From Bacteroidaceae bacterium (GTDB lineage: Bacteria > Bacteroidota > Bacteroidia > Bacteroidales > Bacteroidaceae), in assembly GCA_024697945.1 (NCBI GenBank), contig JAILRU010000002.1, positions 1 to 49,690 of the forward strand: 49,690 nt of DNA. The letters are read 5' to 3'. Positions within the stretch are counted from its first letter, which is position 1; every line of letters begins with the position of its first letter. The translations under genes and the position numbers were made by a program. The notes beneath the pieces were generated by a model that had not been told where the DNA came from, searched no databases, and saw nothing but the letters and a program-made list of their open reading frames with translations. Positions 32,864 through 42,018 of this stretch are shown here, one piece after another.

Positions 32864-33733
32864 ATGAGTTGCGTCGTAGTCATACCTGTATATAAGGGCA
32901 CTCCCACGGGAACGGAATGTGCTTCCATCCGCCAGACGTATCACGTCCTGGGCAGGCATGATATTGTGTTTGTCACCCACGGAGGCTGTATGATGGACGA
33001 ATACGAGAAGATTGCCCGAAGCGAGCAGAACATACTACGCACAGAATACTTCGACAAGGGATACTTTGATTCGACAGCACACTATAGCGACCTCTGCTTC
33101 TCGGAGGAGTTCTACCTGCGGTTCAAGGACTACGAGTACATGCTTATTTGCCAAACCGATGCATGGGTCTTTCGCGATGAACTGGATTACTGGTGCAGCC
33201 AAGGCTATGACTACATCGGGGCACCTATATACTTCCCCTATAACAAGCAGAAATTCACACGTATCTTCTATGGCGTGGGCAACGGTGGTTTCAGCCTTAG
33301 AAGAATCGCCCATTGCCTGAACATCATCAGGGCTGACCAACACAAGATATTCCTCAAACCAGGCATACTTGCCAAAATATACTGGTATGGTTTCCTCTAT
33401 AACGAAGACTACAAGAAGAGTCTGTTGAAGCGTATCGGATTGCTGCCTCTGTTCATCGCCAAGGTGTTTGGTTTCCGCAACACCATAGCTCAGTTCCGAA
33501 AAACAGGTTGCGAGGAAGATGCCATTCTTTCCTTCTGGGCACATAATGCATGGGGACTGACCTGCCGAGTGCCTGATGAACTCGAAGCGGCACACTTCTC
33601 TATGGAGGTAAATCCTGAATACCTCTATAACAGGATTGGACGCCAATTGCCTTTTGGCTGTCACGCCTTCGAGAAATGGGAGTACGAAAGCTTTTGGAAG
33701 AAACATATTGAAAAAGTGAAAAGTGAAAATTGA
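32864..33733 (+). CDS. DUF5672 family putative glycosyltransferase
   Basis: A 289-residue cytoplasmic protein starting MSCVVVIPVYKG. The central FKDYEYMLICQTDAWVFRDEL holds a DxW-like motif typical of DUF5672, a family related to GT-A transferases. YDYIGAPIYFPYNKQ and VGNGGFSLRRI are further signature blocks. It probably adds one sugar to the repeat unit. It starts three bases after the preceding stop. The last residues (IEKVKSEN) are encoded by the AAAAGTGAAAA short repeat at 33707-33750, so the native C-terminus has probably been altered by that repeat. Confidence 0.83.
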   Translation: MSCVVVIPVYKGTPTGTECASIRQTYHVLGRHDIVFVTHGGCMMDEYEKIARSEQNILRTEYFDKGYFDSTAHYSDLCFSEEFYLRFKDYEYMLICQTDAWVFRDELDYWCSQGYDYIGAPIYFPYNKQKFTRIFYGVGNGGFSLRRIAHCLNIIRADQHKIFLKPGILAKIYWYGFLYNEDYKKSLLKRIGLLPLFIAKVFGFRNTIAQFRKTGCEEDAILSFWAHNAWGLTCRVPDELEAAHFSMEVNPEYLYNRIGRQLPFGCHAFEKWEYESFWKKHIEKVKSEN

Positions 33734-33750
33734 AAAATTGAAAAGGTAAA
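33707..33750. repeat. AAAAGTGA-type short repeat tract entering a coding end
   Basis: Degenerate AAAAAGTGA/AAAATTGA copies cover the last codons of the DUF5672 gene and the gap to the next gene. Confidence 0.6.
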
Positions 33751-33756
33751 TGGTAA

Positions 33757-34473
33757 ATGATTAAATTCACCATCATAACAGTCTGCTACAACGCCTCTAC
33801 AACCATCAGAGAGACGATAGACTCCGTCCTGGGTCAGACATATCAGGAATTGGAGTATATCGTCGTTGACAGCAAGAGTGAGGATGGTACGGTCGAGATT
33901 CTTCAAAGCATCACCGACAAGAGACTGACATTCATCTCCGAAAAGGATTCCGGCATCTACAATGCTATGAACAAGGGACTGAAAATGGCAAGCGGCGACT
34001 ACCTGATATTCTTGGGAGCCGATGACATTTTCTATGATAAGGACGTACTGAAGAAAGTAGCCGGCAAGCTAACAGGCAGTAATGATGTTGTGTATGGTGA
34101 TGTTATGCTCAAAACACGCCAAAGGCTTTATAACGGAGCCTTCTCGAGATGGACATGGGGACATCGTAACATCTGTCATCAGAGCATCTTCTACCCGAAG
34201 TCTGTCTATGGCAGATACATGTACAACGAGAAATATAGGAGCGTTGCCGACTGGGACTACAACCTTCGTCTGCTAATCGACAGCATTAAGTTTACTTATA
34301 TCAGAGAGACCATCTGCACCTTCAACGACAATGACGGGCTGAGTTCAAGCAGCAAGGATTACGACTTCCTGAAGGTGCGTAGGAAATTAGTATGCAAAGC
34401 AGTGGGCTTTCTCCCCTACTGCTGGGGCATTCTGCAAAGAGCAAAGAGAAGACTGTTGAACGAAAAATGGTAA
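33757..34473 (+). CDS. Family 2 glycosyltransferase (WcaA-like)
   Basis: A 238-residue GT-A transferase starting MIKFTIITVCYNASTTI. It has the nucleotide-sugar site VVDSKSEDGT, the DxD-like GADDIFYD, and CHQSIFYPKSVYG with WDYNLRLL typical of colanic-acid-type GT2 enzymes. It would transfer a sugar to the lipid-linked repeat unit at the cytoplasmic side of the inner membrane. The donor sugar cannot be told. It lies four bases before the next transferase gene. Confidence 0.9.
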   Translation: MIKFTIITVCYNASTTIRETIDSVLGQTYQELEYIVVDSKSEDGTVEILQSITDKRLTFISEKDSGIYNAMNKGLKMASGDYLIFLGADDIFYDKDVLKKVAGKLTGSNDVVYGDVMLKTRQRLYNGAFSRWTWGHRNICHQSIFYPKSVYGRYMYNEKYRSVADWDYNLRLLIDSIKFTYIRETICTFNDNDGLSSSSKDYDFLKVRRKLVCKAVGFLPYCWGILQRAKRRLLNEKW

Positions 34474-34477
34474 ATAG

Positions 34478-35200
34478 ATGATATCTGTCTGCATAGCAAC
34501 ATACAACGGAGAGAAATATCTACGCCAACAGCTTGACAGCATCTTGGCACAGATGGGCAAAGACGATGAAATTGTCATCTCTGACGATTGTTCTACGGAC
34601 GGAACTCTAGAACTGATAGAGTCATCATATCATGACAAAAGGATTCGCGTAGTCCATCATGACCCTACAAGCATAAAGACTACATTCCCGCTTGACAAAC
34701 CTACACACAACTTCGAAAATGCACTGATGCACGCAAAAGGCGATATCATCTTCCTTGCAGACCAGGACGACGTATGGTTGCCTGGGAAAGTCAATAAGAT
34801 GCTCCATGTTCTGGAAACTGCTGATATGGCAATGCATGATTGCATTATAGCTGATACTGAACTTAAACAACTTGCTCCGTCTTATTTCGACATTGTAAAG
34901 GTCACGACCAATGTCTGGCGCAATGTTGTGAAATGCACCATGCTGGGCTGCTGCATGGCTATGCGCCGGAGCGTTGTAGAGAGGGCTCTACCCTTCCCCA
35001 AGACTAAAGTCGGACACGACCTGTGGCTTGGCATGGTTGCCGGCTCCAAGTTCCGCTTCACTTTGGTCAGGGAGCCGCTTCTCATGTATCGCAAGCATGG
35101 GACGAGTATGACTACTGCGGGCGGAGAAAGCAAATACGGACTATGGTTCAAGATAAATTATCGCCTGACAATACTGAGACAATTAATTAAGTTATTGTGA
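34478..35200 (+). CDS. Family 2 glycosyltransferase (rhamnosyltransferase-like)
   Basis: A 240-residue GT-A transferase with VCIATYNGEKYLRQQLDSIL, the nucleotide site VISDDCSTDGT and the metal-binding LADQDDVWLPGK. The DQDDVW pattern is common in putative rhamnosyltransferases, but the donor is not proven. The end of the protein is short after LLMYRKHG. Its TGA overlaps the next ATG by one base. Confidence 0.9.
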   Translation: MISVCIATYNGEKYLRQQLDSILAQMGKDDEIVISDDCSTDGTLELIESSYHDKRIRVVHHDPTSIKTTFPLDKPTHNFENALMHAKGDIIFLADQDDVWLPGKVNKMLHVLETADMAMHDCIIADTELKQLAPSYFDIVKVTTNVWRNVVKCTMLGCCMAMRRSVVERALPFPKTKVGHDLWLGMVAGSKFRFTLVREPLLMYRKHGTSMTTAGGESKYGLWFKINYRLTILRQLIKLL

Positions 35201-36315
35201 TGAAAACAATACTACACATATCCAAATACTACTACCCGGATTTGGGCGGCATCGAGACAGTCGCCATGTATCTGGCAGAGGGAATGACAGCATACCGCAA
35301 TGTCGTTATTTGCTTTGCCACTGACGGAATATACAGCGAAGAGGACATACACGGCGTGAAAGTCTATCGCGTACCAGTGAAATTCTCGTTCATGAGTCAG
35401 GACGTGGCCTTCTCATATCGCACGATATTACGCCAGTTAGTGCAGCAGGAACGTCCTGACGTGGTGCATGTGCACTGCCCCAATCCCTTCGTTTATCCGC
35501 TTGTCTGCTCATGCATCAGTCGGGAGACAAAACTGGTGCTGCACTGGCATTCGGACATCTTGGCAAAAGGTCTGATATACCATCTCGTCAAGCCATTCGA
35601 AACTGCTATCTTGAAAAGGGCCGACATCATCATCTCCACTTCGCCTAACTACATCCCCAACTCCAAACCCCTGCAACGGTTCATAGGGAAAGTACGCGTC
35701 GCACAGAACGGGCTCATCACCGAACGTTTTGACCTTCAGGATGGCGATGAGGAGAAGATTCGCGAGATACGCGAGCAATACAAGGACAAGAAGATTGTCT
35801 TCACCTGCGGGCGCCACATCCCTTACAAGGGACTGGACAATCTGATAAAAGCTGATGCTTACATTCAGGGCGACTGCGTCATTCTGATTGGAGGGAAGGG
35901 ACCTATTGACAAAGAACTGAAAGCCATCCCCTGCTCGGGTCGTGTGAAGTTCCTCGGGCGACTGCTGGACGACACCTTGCGCCATTACCTGCACGCAGCT
36001 GACATCTTTGCCTTCCCCTCGAACACCAAGGCTGAGGCTTTCGGCATTGCATTGGCAGAGGCTATGTATTGCCGATGTGCACCTGTCAGCTATACTATCG
36101 AAGGCTCTGGTGTTAACTGGGTGTCTGTTGACAAGGAAACGGGCATCGTTGTGCAGTTGAACGACATCAAGGCTCTGGCTGAAGCCATTGATACTCTGAT
36201 TGCTGACAACAGCCTGCGAAACTGCTATGCTGAGGCAGCAAGAAAACGCATCGTCGAGAACTTCACAAAGGAAAAGGCTATCGCTGTAATAAACAGCATC
36301 TACGACGAAATTTAA
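35200..36315 (+). CDS. Family 4 glycosyltransferase
   Basis: A 371-residue GT-B transferase. The N-terminal MKTILHISKYYYPDLGGIET and the mid-protein VLHWHSDI belong to the acceptor domain. The C-terminal domain has FTCGRHIPYKGLDNLIKA and AEAFGIALAEAMYC with the E-x7-E motif. The ATG at 35200 is preferred to the in-frame GTG at 35197 because it overlaps the preceding TGA. It is the last recognisable transferase of the operon, after which come a tandem ThuA gene and a GH43 gene. Confidence 0.92.
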   Translation: MKTILHISKYYYPDLGGIETVAMYLAEGMTAYRNVVICFATDGIYSEEDIHGVKVYRVPVKFSFMSQDVAFSYRTILRQLVQQERPDVVHVHCPNPFVYPLVCSCISRETKLVLHWHSDILAKGLIYHLVKPFETAILKRADIIISTSPNYIPNSKPLQRFIGKVRVAQNGLITERFDLQDGDEEKIREIREQYKDKKIVFTCGRHIPYKGLDNLIKADAYIQGDCVILIGGKGPIDKELKAIPCSGRVKFLGRLLDDTLRHYLHAADIFAFPSNTKAEAFGIALAEAMYCRCAPVSYTIEGSGVNWVSVDKETGIVVQLNDIKALAEAIDTLIADNSLRNCYAEAARKRIVENFTKEKAIAVINSIYDEI

Positions 36316-36316
36316 G

Positions 36317-37840
36317 ATGAGACATCCCAAGATTTATTTACTGTTGGTGGCCATGATGTGCTTCTCTGCAATGTCTTATGGCATGAAGGATGCCACATCC
36401 CGCAGAGTGCTGGTATTGGCTGAGCGTGGAGGATTGCACGAAGGATTCACGAAAGCCGGATTACAATGGCTTGAGAACCAGGAGGGACGCTTTAACATAG
36501 AGTTGACCATACTGAACTCAGCACGTGAGATTCCCAAAGACGAACTGCTGAAATATCAGTTGGTGCTGCAGCTGAACTATCCGCCATACGCTTGGAGCGA
36601 AGCTGCACAAAAGGATATGCTGCACTATATTGACCAAGGCGTGGGCGGCTACATCGGATTCCATCATGCCAGTCTTCTGGGTGAGTTTGACGGCTACGGC
36701 ATGTGGGCTTGGTTCTCAGACTTCCTTGGGAAGATACGCTACAAAAACTACATTGCCGAGACATGCGAAGGGACGGTACAGGTGGAGGACAAACTACATC
36801 CTGTCATGAAAGACGTGCCTGGCTCTTTTGTCGTAGCTGAAGACGAATGGTACACCTACGAGTCTAACCCACGGCCCAATGTTCATGTTCTGGCTAACGT
36901 AAACGAGGATAGCTACTCCATTGAGACGAATGTCAAGATGGGAGACCACCCTGTAATTTGGACCAATCCAAAGAAAAAGGCACGCAACGTGTATTTTCAA
37001 TTCGGACATAGCAAGTCGTTGTTCAAGAACCCAGCTTTCATACAGATGCTTGAGAATGCTCTCCATTGGACGCTATACGACGAGGAGGGAGCGAACGGTA
37101 AAGAATACGCTGCCAATTATGCCCGCGAGCCTCGCTTCCGTGCCTTGCTACACTACGAACCGAACGCTGAGGAGGCTCATGTGCAGTTCGACAAACAAGC
37201 CATCAACTTCTTCCACAAACTCACCTATGGCGAAGGCTGGATTATGGATGTCACCACTTCTCTGGCCGACTATCCATACGAGAAGCTCAAGGACTACAGC
37301 ATCATCATCAGCCTGAATGCAGCGCCAGGCGGTAAGGCGCAGCGAGAAGCTTTCCAGAAGTATATGGAGAATGGGGGCGGATGGATAGGATTTCACGCCT
37401 CGGCCTACAACGACAGGAATACGCATTGGCCTTGGTTCAACGAGTTCCTCGGGTGCGGTATGTTCTACTGCAACAACTGGCCGCCACAGCCAGCACTGGT
37501 GGAATGTGTCACTCAGAATCATCCCGTAACCTGCAGTCTTCCGCAGTCCTTTGTGGTACCTGCCAGCGAATTCTACCAATGGCAACCAAGTCCAAGAATG
37601 AATCCAGAGGTGGATGTCCTCCTCTCCATCTCGCCCAAGATGTACCCATTTGGACTCAAGGATGTGGTAAAGTGGGGCGACTTTCCTATCGTTTGGACGA
37701 ATACGAAATACAGAATGGTCTATCTGAATATGGGACACGGCGACGAAGAGTTCATCGACGCCACTCAGAACCTCCTCTTTGTAAATGCTTTCCGCTGGGT
37801 AGTGAGTTGTGATCCCGCCGGGGACCCTTTCCAAAAATAA
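36317..37840 (+). CDS. Secreted protein with two tandem ThuA-like domains
   Basis: A 507-residue protein with a signal peptide (residues 1-22, ending AMSYG). Two copies of the ThuA class-I amidotransferase-like fold are visible. The first is about residues 27-250 (VGGYIGFHHASLLG, HPVIWTN, FQFGHSK). The second is about 275-500 (GGGWIGFHASAYN, FPIVWTNTKYRMVYLNMGHG). ThuA domains are linked to carbohydrate use, but their reaction is not firmly known. The gene starts one base after the GT4 stop, so it is in the operon and may modify the exported glycan. Confidence 0.87.
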   Translation: MRHPKIYLLLVAMMCFSAMSYGMKDATSRRVLVLAERGGLHEGFTKAGLQWLENQEGRFNIELTILNSAREIPKDELLKYQLVLQLNYPPYAWSEAAQKDMLHYIDQGVGGYIGFHHASLLGEFDGYGMWAWFSDFLGKIRYKNYIAETCEGTVQVEDKLHPVMKDVPGSFVVAEDEWYTYESNPRPNVHVLANVNEDSYSIETNVKMGDHPVIWTNPKKKARNVYFQFGHSKSLFKNPAFIQMLENALHWTLYDEEGANGKEYAANYAREPRFRALLHYEPNAEEAHVQFDKQAINFFHKLTYGEGWIMDVTTSLADYPYEKLKDYSIIISLNAAPGGKAQREAFQKYMENGGGWIGFHASAYNDRNTHWPWFNEFLGCGMFYCNNWPPQPALVECVTQNHPVTCSLPQSFVVPASEFYQWQPSPRMNPEVDVLLSISPKMYPFGLKDVVKWGDFPIVWTNTKYRMVYLNMGHGDEEFIDATQNLLFVNAFRWVVSCDPAGDPFQK

Positions 37841-37883
37841 CGGAGTTTGAGAAATACCTTGTTCATCAAAACAGAAATATATC

Positions 37884-38906
37884 ATGATAAATATGAGAAC
37901 AAAGCAATTAATGATTCTGGCGGCATTCCTGTCGCTGACAGTCACAATGACGGCAGGCAGAAAGAAAACTGCTGTCAACAAGACAAAAGGTTCCGAAGAG
38001 ATGGTGGCCTACCTCTTCACGTATTTCAACAGTAACGCTCCCGAGGACGAACAAGTTTGCTATGCTCTGAGCGACGACGGCTACAACTACACACCGTTGA
38101 ACCAGGGACGGCCCGTCATTGAGAGCGACACAATCGCCCTGACACAATGCGTCCGCGACCCGCACATTCTGCGCTGTGAAGATGGCAAGACCTTCTATAT
38201 GGTCTGCACCGATATGCGTTCTTCGTTAGGTTGGGCGAGCAACCGCGGTATGGTGTTGCTGAAATCGACCGACCTGATTCATTGGCAGCACTCCACCGTC
38301 AACTTCCCTACCCGCTACACGAAGACCTGGAAGAACGTCATTCGCGTCTGGGCTCCTGAGACCATCTACGACCGCAAGGCCGGCAAATATATGGTCTTTT
38401 ATTCCCTGCGTACCAGCGATTCCGACTCGTACGACAAAATCTACTATCAGTATGCCAACAAGGACTTCACGGACTTAGAGGGTGAACCGAAATGGCTCTT
38501 CGACGCTGGCAATGCTACCATCGATGGTGACATTGTCTTTAACGAGGCCGACCTACTCTATCACCTCTTCTACAAGCAGGAGTCAGGACGCGGCATCTAC
38601 CAGGCCGTAGCCAAGCAATTGACCGACAAGTGGGAAATGCTGGAGGGCAACGTGGAGCAGACGAAGGAAGCTGTAGAAGGCGTAGGTGTGTGCAAAGCTA
38701 TCGACGGAAAAAGCTGGATCATTATGTACGACTGCTATGGTAACAAACATTATCAGTTCTGCCGCTCGGAAGACCTGAAGACCTTCCAGTTCGTGCAGGA
38801 CACCGAGACGAAGGGCAAGTTCACTCCGCGTCACGGCACTATCATTCCCATCACACGTACAGAAAAGGAACGCTTGTTGCGCGAATTCGGCAACAGCGAG
38901 CAATAA
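37884..38906 (+). CDS. Secreted glycoside hydrolase family 43-like protein
   Basis: A 340-residue protein with an N-terminal signal (about residues 5-27). The five-bladed propeller signatures of GH43 are present: CVRDPHILRCEDGKTFYMV with the catalytic-base Asp, VIRVWAPETIYD with the blade motif, and NATIDGDIVFNEADLLYHLFY. Most GH43 enzymes act on arabinose- or xylose-containing glycans. This subgroup could not be assigned and may lack activity. It is the last gene of the rightward operon and ends nine bases from the convergent GH30 gene. Confidence 0.88.
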   Translation: MINMRTKQLMILAAFLSLTVTMTAGRKKTAVNKTKGSEEMVAYLFTYFNSNAPEDEQVCYALSDDGYNYTPLNQGRPVIESDTIALTQCVRDPHILRCEDGKTFYMVCTDMRSSLGWASNRGMVLLKSTDLIHWQHSTVNFPTRYTKTWKNVIRVWAPETIYDRKAGKYMVFYSLRTSDSDSYDKIYYQYANKDFTDLEGEPKWLFDAGNATIDGDIVFNEADLLYHLFYKQESGRGIYQAVAKQLTDKWEMLEGNVEQTKEAVEGVGVCKAIDGKSWIIMYDCYGNKHYQFCRSEDLKTFQFVQDTETKGKFTPRHGTIIPITRTEKERLLREFGNSEQ

Positions 38907-38915
38907 AGGTCTCTC

Positions 38916-40364
38916 CTACTTGCCGCCAAGCACGACTGTAACGATGCTCCTGGCTGGTAGGTCGAAACGGGCAACAGCCGAAGATGTAACGCCCATCGAG
39001 ACCTGAGTGGTAGAATCTTCCTGATTGAACACGACTACGCCGTAGCTGCCGTCGGGATTCTGGAATGCCACGTGGCTGATATCCGATGTACCGTCAGCAA
39101 TACTGGAGGCTATGCGCCTTGCTCCTGGCTGGGCAGCAAGACTGGCGTGCGCCATAACAAAGTAATGGGAGTTGTAGGAGATTGTGCGGTAGTCATTCTG
39201 GTCGATATCCACCGCTCCGTAGCAGGTCTGACAACCGCCGTCGAGATTGGGACCGCGATTCAGGTCGAGCATGAAGTTCCACACCATCACGGCTTTGCTC
39301 TTGCGCGTCACCGTATTATAGACAAGGTTCTTCATATCGGCAAGCAGGCGTTTTGAAAGATTGTGCCCGTCATTCCAAGTGCCGATACTGGTCTCGGTGA
39401 AGATTATCTCTTTGTCGGGAGCCTTCTGGTTGATGTCGTCCAGCTCGGTAACGTTGCCTCCGTAGTCGTGCCAAGCAGAACCTACCACCAACTCGCGACC
39501 TTCCATATTAGGGTCAAGCGCATTGAAGAAATTAATGGGATAGTCCTGCTGGTCGGAAATGTTATCATAGTTATAATTGTGGTCAAAACAATAGATTTTG
39601 GTCTTAATGCCGGAACGTGCAAAAGCCGGAGCGAGCTTGTTGACAAAAGCTGCTTCCTCTGCCCATGGCATATAGAGGCTGGCACAGTTCCCTCGGTTGA
39701 GGGGCTCGTTCTGAGGCGTGACAGCATAGATGGGGATTCCCTCTGCAGCAAAAGCCTGCACGAAGCGGACAAAGTAGTCAGCGTATGTCTGGTAGTGGTC
39801 GGGATTGAGCGTACCACTCGTCCAGGAGTCGTAGCCTACACGGTCGGAGAGGCTCTTAATCTTCATCCACTTGGGACAAGTCCACGGTGCCGCCATAATC
39901 TTCAGGTCGGGATTGATGGCAAGTATTTCCTTGAGGATGGGGATGACATACTGTGTCTCGTCAGAATGGAGGCGGAAGTTCTCGAGTCCTGGGCTGTCGC
40001 AAAGCGAGTACTCTGTGCTGGAGAAGTCTGAGCAACCAATACTGATACGAGCATAACTAACACCATAGCCCTTCGTGCGAGAATAAGTACGCTTTAGGAA
40101 AGCACGACGGTCGGCAGGCGTCATTTGCATGAGGTTGTAGCAAGCGCTGTAGGTTATGGCATAGCCGAATCCGTCTATCTCCTGATAAGCCGTTGTGGGC
40201 GTGAGGGTGATGTGCCGAGAACACTTCGTGCGGGCACTTTTGGTCGTCGTGCACTCCAACTGCTTCTTGCCATCAGCAGTCGTGGTATAGATACGTACTC
40301 GCTCTGCCCAGAGAGGGATAGAGATTAGGGAACAGAGAACGGGGAAAAGGATTCGACGCAACAT
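38916..40364 (-). CDS. Secreted glycoside hydrolase family 30
   Basis: A 482-residue exo- or endo-glycosidase with a signal peptide (residues 1-20, ending PLWA). The GH30 (beta/alpha)8 barrel has its acid/base E220 in VTPQNEPLNRG and nucleophile E324 in IIFTETSIGTW. ITLTPTTAYQEIDGFGYAIT is the family opening. A beta-sandwich domain follows (to VARFDLPARSIVTVVL). GH30 targets include beta-1,6-glucan, glucosylceramide and xylan; which applies is unknown. The frame is open to 40499, but the ATG at 40364 starts the signal peptide and follows the preceding stop by two bases. Confidence 0.92.
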   Translation of the reverse strand: MLRRILFPVLCSLISIPLWAERVRIYTTTADGKKQLECTTTKSARTKCSRHITLTPTTAYQEIDGFGYAITYSACYNLMQMTPADRRAFLKRTYSRTKGYGVSYARISIGCSDFSSTEYSLCDSPGLENFRLHSDETQYVIPILKEILAINPDLKIMAAPWTCPKWMKIKSLSDRVGYDSWTSGTLNPDHYQTYADYFVRFVQAFAAEGIPIYAVTPQNEPLNRGNCASLYMPWAEEAAFVNKLAPAFARSGIKTKIYCFDHNYNYDNISDQQDYPINFFNALDPNMEGRELVVGSAWHDYGGNVTELDDINQKAPDKEIIFTETSIGTWNDGHNLSKRLLADMKNLVYNTVTRKSKAVMVWNFMLDLNRGPNLDGGCQTCYGAVDIDQNDYRTISYNSHYFVMAHASLAAQPGARRIASSIADGTSDISHVAFQNPDGSYGVVVFNQEDSTTQVSMGVTSSAVARFDLPARSIVTVVLGGK

Positions 40365-40366
40365 AG

Positions 40367-41980
40367 TTATGGTTTCTTTGGACTTGCTCCTGAAGTACCG
40401 TCCACTTTTTGTGAGGCTCCCGTGGTGGCGTCGAGGTTGACAATTGCCGTGGGATTGGGTTTGTAGGTTGCATTCTCGCCCTCGGTCTCGTAGATGCAAT
40501 GATGGAGGTCCTGCATAGAAATACGGACGGCATCGCGACTCAGTTCCGGCACATTATAGCTCTTCAGGAGAAGAATGTTCCATTCGGGGTCTTCCTGCGG
40601 AATGACAAAAGCCTTGTGCGCACGCCCTTGCTCGTCGAAGTAAGCAATGAAGGGACGTGTGTAGTTACCATCCATCCGTCGGCTGCTGAAGACGAACCAG
40701 CGTCCGTTGGAACTCCAGGAATGGAAGCTGTCCACATCAGGCGAGTTGGCCTCGGTCAAAGCATAGCAGCTGTCCGTCTGAAGGTCCTTGACCCAAAGGT
40801 CGCTGGATTTGTGCCAGATATGAAACTGACCATAGTCTCCCTTCGTATAGAGGACGTAGCGTCCGTCGGGCGATACACGAGGCACGGAGATGCTCTTATT
40901 CTCTGCTGCGGCATTGACCTCCAACTTTGGCTGACCGAAGCTACGCGTATCAGGCTCGAAGGGAATGGACATCATGTTGTAACGAATACTGTCGAACTTC
41001 AGAAGGAGCTGTTGGGTGGTAAGGCTGTCATGAACCGTCGGGTCGAGAAGGTGACGAATATTCGTTGAACAATAGTATAAAGTGCGTCCGTCCGGAGCCC
41101 AGCAGGGGAAGGTTTCCAAATCGTCATAGGTGCGGATGATGTGGCTCACCTCATTCTTCGTGACATCGTAGAGGAGCAAGTCACTACGCTCGTCCATCAC
41201 TTCGAGGGCTTCAGGATAATAGAGGTGGAAGGCCTGTCCTGTCTTGTTGGTCGAAAAAGCCACAAGGTTCTCGGTAGGATGCCATGAGGGATAGACGCCG
41301 CTGGTGATGATGGTGCTGTCCTTGAGCTGTACCTTGTGCGCCTTGCCATCCTGCACGACGATTGTTCCGCCATGATTGGAACGGACATGGAACACCATAC
41401 TTTCGGTGCTGCCCATACGATAGTTGTGACAGTTAATGCAATGATTTTCGCCGTCGCTGTACTCGCGGTTGTTCTCATAGACAGGCACCTCCTCGAAAGT
41501 CGTAAGGTTGCGCTGATAGATGCCCAGCTGACGATAGAGCTCGTAGCCGGGTTCTATAAGTCGGTAGCTGAGGAAAGCATCTATCGGCTCCTCTGCAACG
41601 CTGATTTTATAGGGCTTGAAATGTACCCAGCCATCAGGGCGCTCAGCATATATATCGACGGTAATGTCACCCTTCTTGTTTGCAGTAAGAAGGGTTCGCC
41701 ATTCCGTTGTGTCCATTTTCACAATGCCGTTTTCTGAAGCAGCGGCGAGGAGTTCCTGACCACCGCCTTGCAGCCGCGCGACGTACGTAGTAGCGAGGGA
41801 ATCGCGCACAATGAAGTTGAGCGGGGCAATGTTGGGAGGCACAATGATGTCCTTGTAGTCAGGATAGATTTGGGCTTCCGCATCTGTCTCTGTGAACTGA
41901 CCTGGCACTTCAGCCTTCGGTTTGCAACCAGAGATAATAAACAATATGGAATATATAATATATAATATGTGTCGCCTCAT
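40367..41980 (-). CDS. TolB-like (PD40) lipoprotein with a CxxCH motif
   Basis: A 537-residue lipoprotein: the signal sequence MRRHILYIIYSILFIISGC gives C19 as the lipidated residue. WD40-like/PD40 blades appear as YPSWHPTENLVAFSTN, TFPCWAPDGRTLYYCS and PRVSPDGRYVLYTKGDYG. A CINCH segment (C181, C184, H185) fits a c-type haem attachment site, although such proteins are known in this family and haem binding is not shown. It lies between DUF6057 and GH30 genes in one operon. Its role may be binding or organising a surface glycan process. The frame upstream of the ATG at 41980 has only a TTG and is not used. Confidence 0.85.
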   Translation of the reverse strand: MRRHILYIIYSILFIISGCKPKAEVPGQFTETDAEAQIYPDYKDIIVPPNIAPLNFIVRDSLATTYVARLQGGGQELLAAASENGIVKMDTTEWRTLLTANKKGDITVDIYAERPDGWVHFKPYKISVAEEPIDAFLSYRLIEPGYELYRQLGIYQRNLTTFEEVPVYENNREYSDGENHCINCHNYRMGSTESMVFHVRSNHGGTIVVQDGKAHKVQLKDSTIITSGVYPSWHPTENLVAFSTNKTGQAFHLYYPEALEVMDERSDLLLYDVTKNEVSHIIRTYDDLETFPCWAPDGRTLYYCSTNIRHLLDPTVHDSLTTQQLLLKFDSIRYNMMSIPFEPDTRSFGQPKLEVNAAAENKSISVPRVSPDGRYVLYTKGDYGQFHIWHKSSDLWVKDLQTDSCYALTEANSPDVDSFHSWSSNGRWFVFSSRRMDGNYTRPFIAYFDEQGRAHKAFVIPQEDPEWNILLLKSYNVPELSRDAVRISMQDLHHCIYETEGENATYKPNPTAIVNLDATTGASQKVDGTSGASPKKP

Positions 41981-42018
41981 TTCAAATGAAAAATGAATGG
42001 GTTTATGGTTTTGTATAT

